Assembly (NCBI GenBank): GCA_016842085.1
Contig: JAEVEX010000074.1
Coordinates: 1-64,000 of the forward strand
Source: Candidatus Thermoflexus tengchongensis
GTDB lineage: Bacteria > Chloroflexota > Anaerolineae > Thermoflexales > Thermoflexaceae
Direction: 5' to 3'
Length of the DNA stretch: 64,000 nt
Position 1 is the stretch's first letter. Every line of letters starts with the position of its first letter. Shown here piece by piece: positions 61,560 to 64,000 of the stretch. The position numbers were made by a program, and so were the translations under genes. The notes beneath the pieces were generated by a model that saw only the letters and a program-made list of their open reading frames with translations, ran no database searches and was not told the origin of the DNA.

Positions 61560-63833
61560 ATGGGATGGTGGCAACGATTCAAAAGCAACGGCGGAGATCG
61601 GCGGGGCGTCAGGTCCCTCGCGAGCGCATGGCAGGCCTTCCTCATCGGGATTGCGATGCTCCTTCTGCCCGCGTGTGGCCTTTCCCCAGCCGCTTCGCGG
61701 GCGACGCCGACGGCGACGCCGCGCCCCTCGCCTACCCGACCTGCGGCGACCCCTGCCCCGGAGGCCGGCGCCCTCCCCCAGGGACGGTTCGCGGTGGGGT
61801 TCGTCAGCGAGCCGTCCGCCGGGATCGTGATGGAGGTCCCGGCCTTCGAGATCCGGGATCATCGCCTGCGGGTGTATGCCGCCTTCGCCCACCGTGGGGA
61901 GCGGAGCCGATCCTTCTACGCCCCTCTGGAGCCGGGCCGATCCGCCGAGCTCCGGGTCGGAAGCCGGAGCCTGGAGCCGGCGGCGATGAGCGAGAACTTC
62001 GAGGAGGATATCTGCCCGGAGTATCCGCCCTCCCGGAGGATCTGCCTGTGGATCGTCGGAGCGGTGGAGCGGGGATGGTTCGAGTTCGAACTGCCGGAGA
62101 ACGCCTCGCCGCCCTTCGTCTTCCGCTTCCCGAACTTCGGTCGGGCCGAGCTCCATCCGGAGAAGCCGCTCTCCGGCGAGGTCTGGGATCTCCCGCCGGG
62201 TCCTTTCCCGCAGGGGGAGTGGACCTTTGAGGGCTCGCCCGCCTTCCGGCACCTGAGCGTCGGCGTCGATCTGATCTTCCGGCGCATCCAGGTCGATGGC
62301 CGCCGCATGCAGGTGGACCTGGAGCTCCGCAAGCCGAAGGGGCTGCTGGTGTTCGGGAGTCTCCCGGGGCCCGGGGAGCTCGGGGCCGTGGACGCCGCGG
62401 GACATCAGAGGTTCCCCATCCAGTTCCCGGAAGACCTGAAAGAGATGCTGCCGCCCGGGGATACCACCCGCCTGAGCGTCACGCTGGTGTATTCGGCCCC
62501 CGCGGTGGCCGGTCCGATCGTCTTCCGGCTGGAGGGCTGGCCGCTGGTCCGCTTCGATCCCGCCCGGAAGGAGCTGGTCGAGGTGGACTGGGACGGCCGG
62601 GCGTTCGTCCTGGCTCCCACGCCCACGCCTTCCCCGGCCCGGATCGCCCGCCAGGAGATCGAGGCCCTGATCGAAACCATGGCGGAAGCCCTCCGGCAGC
62701 GGGACCCCGAGGTCTTCCTCGCTTCCTTCGATCCGAAGGCAGAGGCGGACCGCGAGGGGATCCGGGCGGTCGTCTCCGGAGGCGGATGGCCCCTTCAGGA
62801 TCTCCGCCTGGAGGTGACCGGGGGCGATTTCGATCCCGAGGAGGCCCGGGACGTTTCGCTGGAACTTTCCGTTGGGCTGGAAGGGTTCCCCTCGGAGGAG
62901 CGATGGCATTACCCGGCGGAGGCGGATTTCCGCAAGATCGACGGCGTGTGGCGGGTGACCCGCTGGTCATGGGGGATGACCCCGCCCTGGGCGCGCCTTC
63001 CCGGGCGGTCGTGGACCTCGGAGCATTTCACACTGATCGGCCCGGAGAATCTCCAGGGAGAGACGGCGCAGGCCGTGCTGGGCGAGCTGGAGGAGGCCTA
63101 TCGGGATCTCTCCGCCCGGCTGCCCCGGGAAGCCATCCGCCCCCGATATCTGGCCCTCTACGCTCCGGATCGCCAAACCTTCGAGGCCCTGACCGGGAAG
63201 AACCCCCGGCTCACCCTGGGCGCGGCCTTCTACCGGACGGTTCCGGTGATCGCGGATGAGGAGGTGGTGGGCTTCCAGACCAGTGAGGTGATGCTGGCCC
63301 TCAACGCGGAAGGGGTGAAAAGCTACCGGGCCGCGGATCCCATCGGCGGACGGGCGGCGGTGCTGCGGCATGAGCTGGTCCACGTGATCCTGGCGCCGTG
63401 GACCCGGCCGTGGACTCCGGGGTGGCTGGTGGAAGGGGCGGCGATGACCTACGCCGGACAGCCTTACTGGCGGGAGCTGAAGGAAGAGATCCGGGGCCTG
63501 GAATCCATGACCTACACCACGGAGTTCGGCCACATCGGGGACATCTTCGGGACGGCGACGGCGCGCCAGTATGCGCTGGCCTCGGCGATGGCGGAGTTCG
63601 TCCGGGAGCGCTACGGGGATGCCGCCTTCCTCGCCCTCTACCGGGCCTATGCGGAGGTCCCGGTAGAGACCGTGGAGAAGCATCTGCCTTCCATCGGGTT
63701 GGGAACCCTCCTCCAGGCCTCTATGCAGGGCATCGCTCAGGAGGTCACCCCCGATCTCATGCGGAAGCATCTCGGCGTGGATCCGGCCGCCTTTGAGACC
63801 GCCTTCCTGGAGTGGTGGAAGTCGAAGCGATAG
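61560..63833 (+). CDS. Lipoprotein with peptidase-MA-like HELVH domain
   Basis: This is a 757-residue protein with a lipoprotein signal (lipobox LPAC near residue 40). A Thr/Pro-rich linker leads to two beta-rich domains (85-350) and a NTF2-like region (about 360-490). The C-terminal zinc peptidase-like domain has HELVH followed 16 residues later by E (GWLVEGAAMTY). The layout is like that of peptidase MA family proteins of thermophilic bacteria. The start at 61560 follows GGAGGGATCTCCG. It is next to the M1-type peptidase gene, so the two may share a task such as peptide use or cell-wall remodelling. Confidence 0.7.
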   Translation: MGWWQRFKSNGGDRRGVRSLASAWQAFLIGIAMLLLPACGLSPAASRATPTATPRPSPTRPAATPAPEAGALPQGRFAVGFVSEPSAGIVMEVPAFEIRDHRLRVYAAFAHRGERSRSFYAPLEPGRSAELRVGSRSLEPAAMSENFEEDICPEYPPSRRICLWIVGAVERGWFEFELPENASPPFVFRFPNFGRAELHPEKPLSGEVWDLPPGPFPQGEWTFEGSPAFRHLSVGVDLIFRRIQVDGRRMQVDLELRKPKGLLVFGSLPGPGELGAVDAAGHQRFPIQFPEDLKEMLPPGDTTRLSVTLVYSAPAVAGPIVFRLEGWPLVRFDPARKELVEVDWDGRAFVLAPTPTPSPARIARQEIEALIETMAEALRQRDPEVFLASFDPKAEADREGIRAVVSGGGWPLQDLRLEVTGGDFDPEEARDVSLELSVGLEGFPSEERWHYPAEADFRKIDGVWRVTRWSWGMTPPWARLPGRSWTSEHFTLIGPENLQGETAQAVLGELEEAYRDLSARLPREAIRPRYLALYAPDRQTFEALTGKNPRLTLGAAFYRTVPVIADEEVVGFQTSEVMLALNAEGVKSYRAADPIGGRAAVLRHELVHVILAPWTRPWTPGWLVEGAAMTYAGQPYWRELKEEIRGLESMTYTTEFGHIGDIFGTATARQYALASAMAEFVRERYGDAAFLALYRAYAEVPVETVEKHLPSIGLGTLLQASMQGIAQEVTPDLMRKHLGVDPAAFETAFLEWWKSKR

Positions 63834-63957
63834 GGCCGCATGAGCGGTTGCTTTTTCGATCGGGGACTCCAGATTCCGTGCGCTTCGTGTGGACGGCCCG
63901 GGGTTCGAGGAGTAGGATGAAGAGCGGTCGAATCTTCGGGTTTCAGGAGGCGAAGCG

Positions 63958-64000
63958 ATGCGACGCATGCTTGATCTCATAGCGGTGTGGGCGATCGTGG
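63958..64000 (+). CDS. Start of a further gene (truncated by window end)
   Basis: An ATG at 63958 follows CAGGAGGCGAAGCG and opens a frame whose first 14 codons read MRRMLDLIAVWAIV, consistent with a signal peptide or membrane helix. Nothing more can be said. Confidence 0.5.
   Translation, partial: MRRMLDLIAVWAIV

Overview
The window is a GC-rich bacterial chromosome segment. It is most consistent with a thermophilic, monoderm Chloroflexota (Thermoflexus-like). This is an inference from three things: the aerobic CO dehydrogenase genes, a Tad pilus locus with TadA, TadB, TadC and TadV but no visible outer-membrane secretin, and many proteins carrying Thr/Pro-rich stalks. Nearly all genes start with ATG behind GGAGG-type ribosome binding sites and form tightly packed operons.

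Region 1 (1-17.7 kb) is mostly metabolic. It opens with an IS630-type transposase fragment that cuts off the 5' part of a coxL gene. A CoxI/XdhC protein with a YHS domain and a molybdopterin cytidylyltransferase follow. A five-gene leftward operon (9471 to 3018) encodes a DUF169 protein, the E1-alpha, E1-beta and E2 subunits of a 2-oxoacid dehydrogenase, and a Rieske protein with a large extra domain. Rightward genes are fabI, a small unknown, tRNA-Pro(GGG), a VTT-family membrane protein, mdh and an unknown. mutS runs leftward, and a lipoprotein gene completes the region.

Region 2 (17.9-42.6 kb) is one long Tad (Flp) pilus locus read rightward. It contains CpaB, CpaE/TadZ, a phospho-signalling module (pseudokinase-FHA, VWA-FHA, Ser/Thr kinase, PP2C phosphatase), a large secreted Ig-like protein, a tandem double TadA ATPase, TadB, TadC, a membrane WD40-type protein, an OmpR-type response regulator with its histidine kinase, the TadV prepilin peptidase, and a canonical Flp pilin followed by a strong terminator.

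Region 3 (31.3-33.3 kb, then 42.8-55.9 kb) is the unusual part. It holds an array of large proteins whose N-termini are Flp prepilins (a G/LQTLEW-type processing site plus a membrane helix). These continue through a conserved C-x6/7-C and CxxHPxxC signature into long, hydrophobic, mutually different C-terminal regions. Each intact one is followed by one or more small membrane proteins. Two of the genes are about 98% identical in their 5' parts and then diverge abruptly, with a remnant of the old 3' end left downstream. The variable 3' modules and their partner genes are AT-rich relative to the constant part. The array also contains decayed copies, duplicated small membrane genes and an IS5-type element. 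The arrangement resembles a polymorphic toxin-immunity system that uses Tad prepilins as carrier domains. That function is an inference; a role as variable surface adhesins is the main alternative. Two of the Flp-type genes, the canonical pilin and the 53.5-kb fusion, share a promoter layout with 11-bp direct repeats of the kind bound by OmpR/PhoB regulators. This points to the response regulator in the same locus.

Region 4 (56-64 kb) closes the locus with TadE-like and TadG-like pseudopilin genes, followed by an RDD membrane protein, unknown membrane and surface proteins, an M1-type zinc peptidase, a lipoprotein with an HELVH peptidase motif, and the start of one more gene.
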